From Rutpela maculata (lineage: Eukaryota; Arthropoda; Insecta; Coleoptera; Cerambycidae), in NCBI GenBank assembly GCA_936432065.2, contig OW386290.2, positions 145,091,677 to 145,155,676 on the forward strand: a DNA stretch of 64,000 nt, written 5' to 3'. The notes under the pieces are model-generated. The model was not told the DNA's origin. It made no database searches and saw only the letters and a program-made list of their open reading frames with translations. The translations under genes and the position numbers were made by a program. Positions 23,099 through 35,275 of the stretch are shown here, in pieces. The number at the start of each line of letters is the position of its first letter. Position 1 is the stretch's first letter.

Positions 23099-23830
23099 AC
23101 TTCCACGTCCAGTGGAAGTATAGTAACGACAAAAAAAATTTTAAAAATTTTTATTGTCCAAATAGGCTTAAAATGTCATAAAACGTCGAGATTTTAAGTT
23201 TGAGCGAAAAAAAAAATTTCTGTCTGTCGGTCTGTCTGTCTGTCTGTAGGTCTGTCTGTCTGTCTGTAACTTTTTTTTGTGCGCACGTTTACTTTGGAAC
23301 CGTTTAAGATATTGACTTGAAATTTGGTACATATATGTACTTTAACGAGATCTAGAACTAGATTATATTTTCATCTTGTTCCGTCGAAGGGTTGGGGGGT
23401 AAATTGGGGTAAATTTGGGGTAAATGGGTAAATCAAGCAGATAAGAGTCCATGAAATTGGCATTTAGTATATACAAGAGAAGCTGAGGTCTCAAAAAAAT
23501 GTTTGGCATTAGCCACCCCCATTACCACCCCCACCTCCTTATTAAAGGGGATGAAAAAAAAAATGTTATTTCGTGCATGTACAGGAACCAGAAACCTCAA
23601 AATATTTTTTTGCTTCATCCACCCCCCCACTACCACCCCCCTATCACCACCCCCACCCTACTACCGATGTGGGGTATCGTTTTATGGGTTTTTGGGGTAG
23701 AGGATTTCAAATATTATATTATTAAAGTTCCATAAGCAATTATTTTCAGATATAAAGTTTTTTCGTTGTGAGTGACTTGGATAGAGAATCTGGATGTGGA
23801 AGTAGTGATTCCTTGGGCAGCGGTTTTTTT
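23099..23830 (+). repeat. Repeat family A, copy 3 (full length)
   Basis: Same structure as 14228-14919: ACTTCCACGTCCAGTGGAAG start, GTCTGTC tract, paired C-rich blocks, CTGGATGTGGAAGTAGTG and GCAGCGGTTTTTTT end. It abuts the end of the BEL/Pao fragment. Confidence 0.85.
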
Positions 23831-25520
23831 TAATATGTTGATCCTCCTAACACACAGGCGTGTATGTATATGTGTGAGTGTCCGATAAATAGTCATTATC
23901 CAATTAATAAAGAGCAAAATTTATTGAAATGTTAAGTTAAAAAATTAAACTAATTCATTTTGGAAACAGTACTTCACTTTCGTTGTCTTAAATCAGATGG
24001 TTATATGCTTGGTGTTATGCCAAAATCTTTTTCTTTTATTTCTGCGTTTGTTTTATGGAAGAAATCATACTCTTCCCATCGGAAGATAGCAAAAGCATTA
24101 TTCAAGACCTACAAACATACTCCCTACAGTGTCTAAACTTGTTGAAATGATTTTTATATAGTATTTTCTTCTTCACAGCGACTCGACAAAAATTTTGTGA
24201 TCCATGAATTATTTTAATTGGCCTCTCTTTGCTGTATGGCACGTCTATGAGCATCACGCCATCTCTCGCAGCTGCCTGTTAAGCGCATAGTCTCGTTATT
24301 TTCAAAATTTATCAAGTAAATCCTTCTATCGCTCCGTGCAGAAATAATCTTGTAAAAAGACAATGTAAAAAGACATAAATATTTCATATATAAACTTTAA
24401 CACATTTCAGCATTTCTAGTATTAACCGTTTAGATTTTCGTCTGACTTAAAATCTTGACTACCCGGCTTTTATACTAGGTATTATTCGATGTAAATTTTC
24501 TGATTGACTAACATTAGTAAAAAAGCCATAACCCTTGAACGACTACCGATTGCACGGACGCAAATTCGAAAATTCGAGAATCGAAGTATCCAGTACTTCG
24601 ATTTTGAAAAATTTCTATATCAAATCGAGAACAATCAAAATTTCCTATATAAGCAAAAAGGCATTTCGCGGCCACGGGCATTTGTGACAAACCAATACGC
24701 GAATAAACTAACTCGAAAATATCCGAAACAAGCAACAAGGCTAATTTATACTCCTAAACGTTACTTAATCTACTAATTAGTGCTAGCAATTAATAAATAT
24801 TTCGTTATAAAATATTGTGTGAACGAGAAAAAAACAATATACCTTCTAAAACAAAAATCATCGTATTTAAAATCAACAGACTTTCTCTTGTTCCAGTCCC
24901 AAACCACCATATACAGAGTGTTCGTAATCTAAGTGACAAAAAGTGAGGTAATTGGTGCGGTGTTTCCGAGTGGACGTACTTTCAACAGCGAAAGCCTTCG
25001 TCTTCAGTCTCACCAAAGTCAATTCTTTTGTGATAACAGACTAACGCTTTGGAGGGCGTCCTCTGCAGCTCTTGCCGTCCTCCCTCCAGTGGATGTGGCC
25101 AAAAATAATAGAACTCGGGAGATTACCATGCTGATGACAGTTTTGGAGGGGGGTATTTCTTGAAGAATCAAGCTGATGATACGAAGTGTCAGACGGAAAA
25201 AACTAGGAGGTTGGTAAGTATAATCTTTGTGCATTTTGTGATATTTCTGTCGCGCCAAATTTTGTTCAACTGGGAAGTTACCGATCCTGCCATATGTATT
25301 CTTCCTCGAATCTCATATTGGCTTTGTTCGCTTTTACCAGTATTGACCGCTTTATTTATTACCTCGCAGTAATATATCATTATTCCCGCGTTAACAGACC
25401 GAACGGCATAAGACTTCACAATGCAATCACAAATCATGGTATTCAGGTAACTGCTCTCAATTCACCAACGTGTTATCCATATCGCCAAGACCATCAACCA
25501 GATATTTTGGATATTCCGCT
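23831..25520. other. Intergenic DNA without supported genes
   Basis: Contains the repeat of 20176-20245 near 23898 and short open frames (24504-24776, 24933-25163) that show no recognisable domain. The higher-GC block at 24950-25170 may be a fragment of an unidentified repeat. Confidence 0.45.
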
Positions 25521-26070
25521 TTAAGAAAATTTTTCAACGATAATGAATTTATAAGAACAACAGTAGAATTTGTAAACCCCAGAGAAATACAAAGCTATAT
25601 AAACTCACTTCCTTAAAGAAATCTCCAAGACACGATCTTATTCCAGATAATCTTCTAAAAAATCTTACAATGAAATCTCCGGCTTTTCTTACTACTTTAT
25701 TGGATCGTTTCCTAAAAATAGGATACTTCCCTGATGAATGGAAACATGCGGAAATAATTCTTCCTAATAAACCTGGCAATGACAAAAACTAAACCTTAGT
25801 TATTTTGCTTGGGAGTTGAAAGATGATCCTATTTGTAGGATGTGTGGAATGGAGGATAAAACCATCACACATATTCTGTGCAGTTGCTCACTAGGAGCAC
25901 CTCGAGAGGCAATTTTTGCATCCAGAGGAACTACGAGGTCTACTTTGGAACAGACTGCTGTCCTTTGTGGAAAGCAATGGTTTCTTTTAGGGGATCTTAT
26001 ACGTCGCGAATGTACAATGTACAATGGGGCGACAAGTACTACGGATTTCGATATCCGTTCGCGTTCTTAA
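25521..26070 (+). pseudogene. LINE fragments: pre-RT block and C-terminal zinc knuckle
   Basis: 25560-25790 encodes, across broken frames, SPRHDLIPDNLLKN and FLKIGYFPDEWKHAEIILPN, the conserved block just before the non-LTR RT core. At 25816-26070 an open frame has CRMCGMEDKTITHILCSC, a cysteine/histidine knuckle typical of the end of jockey/R1-type ORF2. The RT core between them is deleted. Confidence 0.6.
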
Positions 26071-26252
26071 TAATAATAATGCTCAATACCTAAATAATAT
26101 TCTCTAATCATGATGAAAGCAAATAAATAAAAAATAACACAGACCCACAAAAACAAAAAAGTATCCTGGGCTAGTGACCAGACCCGCATATTCCCATGTA
26201 TTTTCACTCGCTGAACACGAATCTGGCGTTAGATTCGTCCAGGGCGAATTTA

Positions 26253-28488
26253 TAGACTAGTAGATGGTGACAGAAAATCAGAACTGATAGCCTACCGTCT
26301 GCAAGTAATTTAATCAGTATTATCTATACAATAAAGCTCAATTTTTGGTAGTTTCAAGGTTTGCCCGCATGCACGGGATGTAGGAAACGATTTCCGGTTT
26401 GCATAAAAAAACAATGGTTTCAACTGATACACTACCGCCTGCAAAGTTCATAATTCAAAATTAAAGGAATAAAAATATGTCGGAAGCGCTTTTGCAGACG
26501 GTTCTGTCATGCACCAAACCTTATACAGGGTACTCCAAAATGTATCAAATTTTAGTAAAAAAAAAAAAATGATAATTTACCGTCTGCAAACAGTACAAAA
26601 TGATGATTCTGGTTCATGAAGACGAGTAGGAGAAAGGTTCAGACGTTTACGATATGCACGTCACCATATCGTGCGCATCTCAACTTGTTATTTTTTTTTA
26701 CAACTTTGAACAATTGTTTACCGTCTGCAGCTAAAAAGAAAACATGATTTAAAAATAGAGCTTCGATAAAGAATTATTTGCAGATAAATTAAATGTGTAC
26801 AAAGCACTTGCCGCTTAACGTATTTGTGTAAAAAAATGGGGGTAACTTTTACCAATTATTTACTGTCTGCAACTTGGTAAAAAGAAAGATTATTGATTCA
26901 AATATGCAATTATTTAGTTTGCAGACAATGCGCACATGCACGAGAGTCACAATAAAGTGTCAAAAATATTGAGCAACGCATCTTTGCCTAAGCATCAAGC
27001 TTAAAAGTTGAGGAGTATGGCTGCTGCAATTCGGAGAACTGTTTGATAGAGATGAAATGCCACAAACCGTTAAAGAAATTTTTGTAGCTGATAACGACAA
27101 CGGTACGAAAATACCGTAGTTTTCTTGTTAATTCCAATAAATTTCAAATGCTGATTAATTTTTAAAATTACAGTCGCAATTACCAGTAACAGTGTGGTCG
27201 AGGAGGATAACGAACAAATAATGCTCACCGACAACAATGCTGATAATGATTCAGATGAAGAAAACTTGTTTTTAGAACATATCAGTGACAACGAGGAAGA
27301 TATGTATCATTTCACTGAGGATTATCGGAAAACGTTCAAGGAGTCAGTGGTTGAGAATGATGATGTTGAAGAGGCGAACAAAATTTTTTATAAATAATAA
27401 TTATTATTATGATAATATGTATAAGATTTTTGTTACAACTTTAATAAAATAATATTTTTTCAATTGAATTTAACTACGATGCGAATTATCGATCAACTTT
27501 ATCAAATACCAGCACACTGGTCCGTGTGCATCTGCATGTTGTCTGCCCATCCGAAAAAAATATACTTGCATAAGTTAGCTTACACAATTTTGTGTTGCAG
27601 AAGGTAAAGAGTTGTTTTTGGTGCATATCGCACACGAAGAGATATCAAACGGAATTCGCCGAGTTTTGACTCTATTGTGGCTGTCGTGGATGTGGGCATT
27701 ATCTGCAAATTGAATAATTGCGTATTTAACCCAGTAGCCTTTCTTTGTACCAAGTTGCAGACGGTATAAATAGTTGTTTTTGGTACATATCTGTGGTTTT
27801 AGTGCATGTGCGCATTGTCTGCAAATTAAATAATTGCGTAATCGAATCATTAACCTTTATTTGTACCAAGTTGCAGACAGTTAATAATCGGTAAAAGTTA
27901 CCCCCATTTTCTTACAAGTTTATAGAATTCAATGGACAACCGTGCATATTGGATTCGTCTGAAAACATTGTTTATAATAGTTTTGCAACCTAAATTTTCT
28001 AATAAAACTATAATTGAACGGTAAACAATTGTTCAAAGTTATTAAAAAAATAACAAGTTGACATGCGCACAATATGGTGATATGCATATCGTAAACGTCT
28101 GCACCTTTCCCCTACTCGTCTTCATGAACCAGAATCATCATTTTGTATTGTTTTCAGACGGTAAATTATCAATTTTTTTTTTTTAATAAAATTTGATACA
28201 TTTTGGAGTACCCTGTATAAGGTTTGGTGCATGACAGAACTGTCTGCAAAAGCGCTTCCGACATATCTTTATTCCTTTAATTTCGAATTATGAACTTTGC
28301 AGACGGTACTGTATCAGTTGAAAATATTGTTTTTTTATGCAAACCGGAAATCGTTTCCTACATTACGTGCATGCGGGCAAACCTTGAAAGTACCAAAAAT
28401 TGAGCTTTATTGTATACATAATACTGACTATATTACTTGCAGACGGTAGGCTATCAGTTTTGAGTTTCTGTCACCATCTACTAGTCTA
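26253..28488. mobile_element. Long-TIR element with subterminal TACCGTCTGCAA motifs, TTA target duplication
   Basis: Arms of about 650-700 bases (26253-26950 and 27840-28488) are inverted copies starting TAGACTAGTAGATGGTGACAG. The flanks are TTA on both sides (26250-26252, 28489-28491). The other arm of structure Q shows the uninterrupted site (AATTTATGAGTTATGATGG), confirming a 3-bp duplication, as PIF/Harbinger elements make. Both arms carry about eight copies of TACCGTCTGCAA or its complement at irregular 70-130 base spacing. The core has only a small acidic open frame. Confidence 0.85.
27194..27397 (+). CDS. Small acidic open frame in the core of the long-TIR element
   Basis: 67 codons, very rich in Asp and Glu (MVEEDNEQIMLTDNNADNDS, then DEENLFLEHISDNEED), ending NKIFYK. 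No domain recognised. It may be the terminal exon of a larger lost protein. The preceding AAATTACAG at about 27166-27174 could be a splice acceptor. Function unknown. Confidence 0.3.
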   Translation: MVEEDNEQIMLTDNNADNDSDEENLFLEHISDNEEDMYHFTEDYRKTFKESVVENDDVEEANKIFYK

Positions 28489-29429
28489 TTATGAGTTTTG
28501 ATGGAAAAAAGCTCGAAATTCATTAATTCGTATTAACCTTACGTTGGCGTAAATTGAAGACAGCTCTAATACATACTTGGCGGTGATAATGATATAGCAG
28601 ATAACAATAAGACCTATAACCCAACGGCCCAATAACACAATGACTCAATAAATCAGCAATTCATATTACCAAAGTTAGTAAATTTAAAAGAAAAATTTCT
28701 CGATCAGTGATGCTTTCGTACTTTTTAATCTTCAAAAGATATATGCAATGACCCAATAAGTCAACAATTCATATTATCAAGTTTAAGTAACTAAAACCAA
28801 AAAAAGAAAAAATCTACCTTTATATTATTTGAAGCGCAAAATTCGAACCTGAAATCGAAATGGTGCTTAGACGTCACAATTTTTTATAGTCTATTTATAG
28901 TCGAAAAGTGGACCAGATATGGAACAAAATGAGAGCTTAATAAAATTTAGGTAGATGGTAGGAATAAAATTATGCCAAACAGTAGTACTAATGAATTTTA
29001 GTTGCTACTTAGTTTTGACATCTAACCAAGTGCAAAACTACTCATCAAAAGAGGTAAGACCACCCCCCAAGTGAGTAAAATCCAAATGAAATCGCTTTTT
29101 TTTTTCAATGTACAAGGTCTATAGTTTATTGGAATTGTTTTATTATTAATAACGTGTACCGGATCCAAAATAGAGTATGGAAATTGGGGATGTGATTCGA
29201 CGGTTAAAGGACAGAAAGAGGTATCAAGGATGGGATTAGATCATTTTCTCACAAACGAAATTTGTTCAGAAGGAGATATATTAGAACGTGTATCGGATAC
29301 CTTTATTATCCCTTTTTAGAATAAAAAAATGTTTCAATTCATATTACAAACATTTCGTAAACTTAAAACAAGAATTCCTTCGGTTCAGTGATTCTTTCAT
29401 ACTCTTTTATCTTCAAATTATGGGTTTCT

Positions 29430-29735
29430 TCTCCTCTTTTTTTTTTCTTTGACAACAAGTCCCCCTTCATTGTCCAGCAAAAATCAGCCATTATATTGAT
29501 GTTCCTTCTACCTTGATGCCGTCATTCCATTTCATTAATATCTTGTTGAAATCGTTCGCCTTATATACTTACGGAAATCTCCCAAGTGTTCAGGGAAGTA
29601 GTCAATGTGTGAATGAAGGAAATGCAATTTCAAATTCATTTTGCGGTAATTCTGTATCACGTTGGCTACTATATTTTTGTACTTTTCACTTTTTTTGTTA
29701 CCTAAAAATTGTTCTACTTCTTTGAAACTAGCCAA
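29430..29735 (-). pseudogene. C-terminal fragment of an unnamed arthropod repeat protein (left arm of Q)
   Basis: Minus-strand frames carry KMNLKLHFLHSHIDYFPEHL followed, after a frame change near 29560, by a QQDINEMEW-type stretch. I recognise this C-terminal pattern from abundant unnamed arthropod proteins of presumed transposon origin. It is the partner of the better-preserved fragment at 36517-36786. Confidence 0.55.
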
Positions 29736-30637
29736 TTTTCAGTTCAATTCTACAATTTTATTAAGTATTATGAGTACATGAATGCGCCTAGACCGAGCCC
29801 CGATTTAGAACCGACCACACCACCACGTCGCGTTAACGCCGTGGTGGATGAGTGGTCGAGTGAAAAGTGGTCGGCTTTCGGCTTAAACGACAGATAAAGT
29901 AGTGGGGGGGGGGGGGGGGGGTTAGGCCTTCTGTTTAATATTTGAAACTAACCCGTGGAGCTTTTTCGATGTCAGTCATTTGAGTAGTGAAATTTTCATC
30001 CCTCAACAAAGTACGAATTTGTGGCCCATTAAATATTCCTTCTTTTAATTTAGATTCTGATAGAGTCTGTCTCAGTGTTTATGGCGTGTGCGTCACGAGA
30101 AGCGTACGGTTTAGGGTTATTTGAAGTGAGAGACGAACAGTGTCGGATCAACCATTTTACAGTGAGGTTGAAATGAATGAAATAAATAAAATCAATGTCT
30201 CAAATAAAATTTAAAATTAAATAGAATATATTCAAAATTAAACAAAATAATTCTCCTTTGAAAAATTAAAGTAAATAAAGAAAAATAACAAAAAAAAAAT
30301 AAAGAATTAAGATTAATAAATAGTTGTAAATATTTATTATTGAAATAAAAAAGAACAACATTCAGTCTTCATCTCCTTCATTTTGAAAACATTTTAGTAT
30401 TTTACAATATTTAATTAAATATGATTAAAAATCTTCACAATATTATTAAAGTATTTTGTGGGTGAACGAATGGACATTTTCAAAATATTTAGTTATATTA
30501 AAGCAATTTCGAAAATATTTTGTAAAACATTTTGTTATCTTTATTTTCTTGACCGTTGATAACAAATTAACTTGATGTAGGTATATCCTGGGATTATCGG
30601 TCATTATAATAAAATTAATATTTTATTACGTTTCGGT

Positions 30638-31367
30638 CAGGGTTGGAAAAAAAAACAGTTTTTTTTCATTTTAAACAAAAAAAACAGTTTTTTTTGTTTT
30701 GAACAGTTTTTTTTGTTTAAAACAGGTTTTTTTTAAGTTTTAAATGGTATGTTTAAAACAGGTTTAAAACGTTTAAAACTATATTCAACTAAAATTAAAT
30801 TATGCCAGGCACACTGTCTGCTACCAGCGTTACCACATTTGGTAGATTTTTATTTCTTTTTAGTAGAATTTTAAGGATTTTTTTAAAGTTTGGTAGGTAA
30901 AATTTGCTGGTAGATTTCTGATAATAATTATCAGAAATCTGCCAGCAAATTTTACCTACCAAACTTTACAAAAATCCTTAAAATTCTACTAAAAAGAAAT
31001 AAAAATCTACCAAATGCGGTAACGCTGTCTGCTACCACTATGTACTTCATGTCAGATGGCGCTCTTTAAACGGATTTTACAGCATTCTACAAATAAAATG
31101 CTCAGTTTAGTATACATGACCACTATATCGGAATTATTTATCGAAATGGACCATCATCGGCACTTTTCCTGCTTTTCCACAAACTCCAAAATAATACATT
31201 TATTTAAAACATCACACTGTGTTTTAAACCGTGTTTAAAAAAGCTGTTTAAAACATCGCATTGTGTATTAAATATGTTTTAAATATTTGTTTAAAACACA
31301 GTCCGATGTTTTAAACATGTTTTAAACACTAGGTTTAAAACATTTTGTTTTAAACATGCCAACCCTG
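30638..31367. mobile_element. hAT-type MITE with 8-bp target duplication
   Basis: Ends CAGGGTTGG and CCAACCCTG with a perfect 8-bp duplication GTTTCGGT (30630-30637, 31368-31375). It contains many TTTAAAC/GTTTAAAC motifs in the terminal regions and a hairpin element in the middle. Non-autonomous. Confidence 0.92.
30827..31025. mobile_element. 199-bp near-perfect hairpin element with 12-bp flanking duplication
   Basis: The whole unit is one palindrome from GCGTTACCACATTTGGTAG to its complement, with the centre at TCTGATAATAATTATCAGA. It is flanked by TGTCTGCTACCA on both sides (30815-30826, 31026-31037). It lies inside the hAT MITE and is the innermost layer of a nest. Confidence 0.88.
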
Positions 31368-32139
31368 GTTTCGGTTTATTCAACCATCGTCAGAGAACTA
31401 TAATTAAGTGAAGACATTTTTTGTTTAATGCCGTTTTTTATACACATGGATATAAATTACTTACATTAGTTAATATTATTAAATTGCACACTACAACTAT
31501 TTACATTTTAGGTGTGTTATATTTGCTTAAAATCAAATAAAAACTGAAACTAAATATTGCCTGACTGCATTTAATATAGTGCTTTGTTTATGTTATCGTA
31601 GATAAGATTTAATTGACGTGTATTAGATTTGAAGTTTTTGTTAAAGGGTGGTATGAAATTTTATCGTTTCAAAATACTATATTTAGTAAACTTGGTGGAA
31701 AGATGTAAACATATTTAAGTTATATATTAATATTATATTTTTATATTTAATTTAATAAATTGAAATATGTAAGAAAAGACTAATTTTATTATAAAGACCG
31801 ATAATCCCAGGATACACCTACATCACGTTAATTAAAACATTTTGAATATATCAAAAACATTTAATTGCACACATCACGCTTCATTTAATTTAATACAACA
31901 ATATTTAATACACTATAGAATAATCCGTTATTCAAGAGTTTATTATTTAGTTACCTATTAATTACTTATTTAAAATTCGAAATGTTGTCGCACGGCTATG
32001 TCGAAAATAACTGAGTGTGCACAAACGTTGCCCATTATCAATATTAACTGCATGAAAGAATGAAAGAGATGCACGTATAATTGTAAATGTTTTATAGAGT
32101 GGAAAGTCGTAGGTAGCTTTACTATTACCGCTTGATATG

Positions 32140-32297
32140 TGTTTAATATTGAATCAAGACTGTTGATTTTGACATTGATATGAAAAATAATTTAATTTTG
32201 AATTTATATACTTCTTGTCAACATAATGTCAATCTTTTGTAAAGTTACTCATTAAATAAATCTATTTAAAACCAGCGTCACATTTTCATACAAAACA
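32140..32297 (+). repeat. 5' LTR of the BEL/Pao element
   Basis: 158 bases, TGTTTAATATTG to CATACAAAACA. AAATAAATC near 32253 may serve as a poly(A) signal when transcribed. Confidence 0.93.
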
Positions 32298-32298
32298 T

Positions 32299-32315
32299 TG
32301 GTCCTTCGAACCGGA
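32299..32315 (+). promoter_or_regulatory. Primer-binding site of the BEL/Pao element
   Basis: TGGTCCTTCGAACCGGA begins one base after the 5' LTR with the TGG expected for pairing to a tRNA CCA end. The same sequence follows LTR-like ends at about 18890 (minus) and 22066. Confidence 0.75.
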
Positions 32316-32373
32316 TGTGTGAGCTTTGAGTGAGGTTTAGTAAGAAGACTTTCAATGTGCAGACAAAAATTAT

Positions 32374-32970
32374 TTGAGACGAGGCAAAATGACTGAGAAG
32401 AAGGAAAGCAAATTGGAGATAAATCGTAAATCTCTAGAAGCTAGTTTATCAAGAATCGAAAATTATGTGAAACAATTTGAGGACGGTGATATAGAGCAGT
32501 TAACTATCCGCTATACAACTTTAAAGGAGTTAATGGAAAAATACGATATGTGTCAAAATTCTTTAGAGGAAATAAATTATGATAAGCACTCTGGGGACAG
32601 GGTAGAAGTCGAGGATATCTGTTTTTCCATAAGGACAACAATAGAAAAAATAACCAAGCAACATGAAAAACAAAACCAATCAGGCGATACTAGGAAAACA
32701 CTTTATTCGAGTGATAACGACAGTCGGGTGAAGTTACCACAACTTGATATCCCAAAATTCTATGGAAATTACAAATATTGGCTGGGATTCCGAGATTTAT
32801 TTACTTCATTAATTCACGAACATAAAAGATTGTCTGCCGTGGAAAAATTCAATTATCTAAAAACATCTTTAAGTGGAGAGGCTTTACAAATAATAAGTTC
32901 TATTAATATTTCTGCAGAATATTATTCTCTCGTGTGGAAATTACTTACCGAGCGTTATGACAACAAATAA
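32374..32970 (+). pseudogene. BEL/Pao Gag N-terminal region
   Basis: 198 codons starting MTEKKESKLEINRKSLEASL, with a coiled-coil-like N-terminus. Then comes LPQLDIPKFYGNYKYWLGFR, the conserved capsid-region block (DUF1759) of BEL/Pao Gag. It ends at a single in-frame TAA (32968-32970), after which the same frame continues. Confidence 0.8.
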
Positions 32971-32988
32971 TTTATTGTAAATTCGCAT

Positions 32989-34014
32989 TTGGAAGCTATT
33001 TTTGACCAACCACAAATTACCAAAGAATCGGTATCTTCTCTAAGGAATTTAATTAGTCATACTAAACAAAATTTGCGATCTCTAGAAGCTCAAGGTTTGC
33101 CTGTCAAACAATGGGATACTATAATAATTTTTCTGTTAAAACGAAAATTAGATAATGCGAGTAGAAGAGAGTGGGAGTTAACAAAAAATTCTGAAGATAC
33201 AAGAAGTTTGCCAACATTAGAAAAACTTTTTAAATTTTTAGAGCAAAGATGTTTTTCTCTTGAAGCTATACACGGCATATCGCATTATTCCGAGCAACCC
33301 AAGTCTAAAAATCTTCCAATAAACGGCATCAATCAAATACAGACTAGAATAGATAAATCAGTTGAGTTACGATTAACGTCACGAGTAAGTACATATCAAA
33401 GGAGACTAGAATTTTTAATTTTAGAAAACATTACAAATGAACTACCCACAAGATTCATCAATTACCAGAACTGGATACTACCTCAAGATATCTCGTTAGC
33501 CGATCCACAATTTAACATACCTGGGAAGGTTGAAATGCTCTTAGGAGCTGAAATATTTTTCGACGTACTATGCAATGGGCAATTGAAACTTGGTAAAAAT
33601 TTACCAATTATACAAAACACCGAGTTCGGCTGTATAGTTTCTGGAAAAACATTCAGCGATCAAGGTAACAAGACGTCAAGATCATGCTACCTGTCAATTG
33701 ATCCTCTTGATACACAATTACGCAAGTTTTGGGAGCTTGAAGAAATACAGAATGATAAAATTTATTCACCTGAAGAAATCAGTTGCGAAGTACACTTCGA
33801 AGCTAACACTACTAGAGATGAGACTGGCAGGTTCATCGTCAAGTTGCCCTTCAAACCTAACGAGAAGATATTAGGAGAATCGTACAATACTGCACTTAAA
33901 CGATTTAATTATTTAGAGAAAAAATTCACAATGAATTCAGCATTGAAAAACACTATATTCAATTCATTGATGAGTACCTGCAACACATGGGACACATGCG
34001 AGAGTCAAATGTAG
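32989..34014 (+). pseudogene. BEL/Pao Gag remainder fused to protease C-part and RT start
   Basis: 341 codons in the same frame as the upstream gag. The first ~100 residues finish the DUF1759 block. The zinc knuckles and the first half of the aspartic protease are absent. The text then resumes in the DUF1758 protease C-part (VEMLLGAEIFFDVLCNGQLK) and the linker before RT (LRKFWELEEIQ). A frame change near 33960 precedes further RT-start sequence. Confidence 0.75.
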
Positions 34015-34810
34015 ATGACAAACAAATTGGCTATTACTTACCCCACCATGCAGTTTTTAAAGAGAGCAGCTTCATGACTAAAATTAGAGTTGTCTTCGAT
34101 GCCTCAGCAGTAAGTTCAAACGGAGTTTCATTAAATGATGCTCCAAGTCAAGAGTAGCACCCTTGAAGAAGATTAGCATACGTAGGCTAGAATTGTGTGC
34201 TGCACTTCTCCTTGCAAATCTTTACCATACTTCAGTTAAAGGATTTAACTTCAAATTTAACAACACAATTTTGTGGTCAGATTCTACTATAACATTATAT
34301 TGGATCAATACACACAAATTAAAGACATTCATCGCTAATAGAGTAACTGAGATACATAATCTAACAGATATAAACACTTAGAGACATATAAGCTCAAATG
34401 AGAATCCAGCAGATATCCTTTCTCGTGGTTGTCTTGCAGAGCATTTAATTCATTCAGAACAATGGTGGAATGGTCCCATCTGGATAACCAGGGATGAACA
34501 TTTCTGGCCCACACAAGAATTTAAAGAACAAGAATTTCCAAGTGAGGTCTATGAATTTAAGACTATGAATACCTCCAGTCACGTGGCATTAGAGGGAGTT
34601 TGTGACTTATTCAAAATATTCTTCAATTTCAATAAACTTCAACGAGTTACTGCGTACTGCCTACGGTTCGTCAACAATATAAAATCTAATCACGAGTCAA
34701 GAAAAACGGGTCCTTTAACTGTTATCGAATTACAATCATCCCTTTATTTTTTGATAAAGAAATCTCAACAAGAAAGTTTTGCTTCTGATATAGAGTCTTC
34801 AAAACAATAA
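34015..34810 (+). pseudogene. BEL/Pao RT start and RNase H remnants
   Basis: Up to about 34150 the RT N-terminal finger text (YYLPHHAVFKE, VVFDASAVSSNGVSLND) is present. It then jumps to RNase H-type sequence (RLELCAALLLANLYH, WSDSTITLYWI). The polymerase palm with its YVDD motif is deleted. A stop interrupts at 34379 and another at about 34808. Confidence 0.75.
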
Positions 34811-34811
34811 T

Positions 34812-35165
34812 ATGGTCATGCTTGGAAGTCAACTGAAGTCATTGTATCCATTTCTTGCACAAGATGGTGTACTTCGAGTTGGAGGAAGATTAGAAAATTT
34901 AGAAATATCGTATGAACAAAAACATCAGATAATACTATCACCAAAACATATTTTTACCAAACTTTTCATTAAAAATGAACACATCAAACTTTGTCATGCA
35001 AGACCTCAGGCAGTTTTAAACAGTCTTAGGCAAAAATATTGGCCAATTAATGGCGGAAATGTAATCAAGGCAATCATTCATAGCTGTCATAAATGCTTCA
35101 GATTCCGTATGGCTCAAACAGAACAAAATCAACTAATGGGAAACCTAAGTGTCGAATTCAAGTAA
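34812..35165 (+). pseudogene. BEL/Pao integrase N-terminal zinc domain
   Basis: Contains LYPFLAQDGVLRVGGRLENL and an H-H-C-C zinc-binding pattern ending SCHKCFRFRMAQ. A stop follows before the catalytic domain. Confidence 0.8.
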
Positions 35166-35275
35166 CAAGACCTTTTTTAAATAGTGGAGTAGACTATGGT
35201 GGTCCTATATATGTCAAACAAAGTACTCACAGGAAATCACCCATAGCATAGGCATATAATGCTTTATTTATATGC

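Larger units (their letters stand above)
30566..31832. mobile_element. MITE-like element D with nested hAT MITE
   Basis: Inverted ends 30566-30622 and 31778-31832 share GATGTAGGTATATCCTGGGA (one mismatch) and TTATCGGTC. The interior is non-coding AT-rich sequence split by the hAT MITE at 30638. Exact termini are uncertain. Confidence 0.7.

Noticed and set aside
24933..25258. Possible host exon in a higher-GC block with open frames on both strands
   Set aside because: No recognisable domain, no convincing splice sites, and LINE remnants follow directly. Not supported as a gene.
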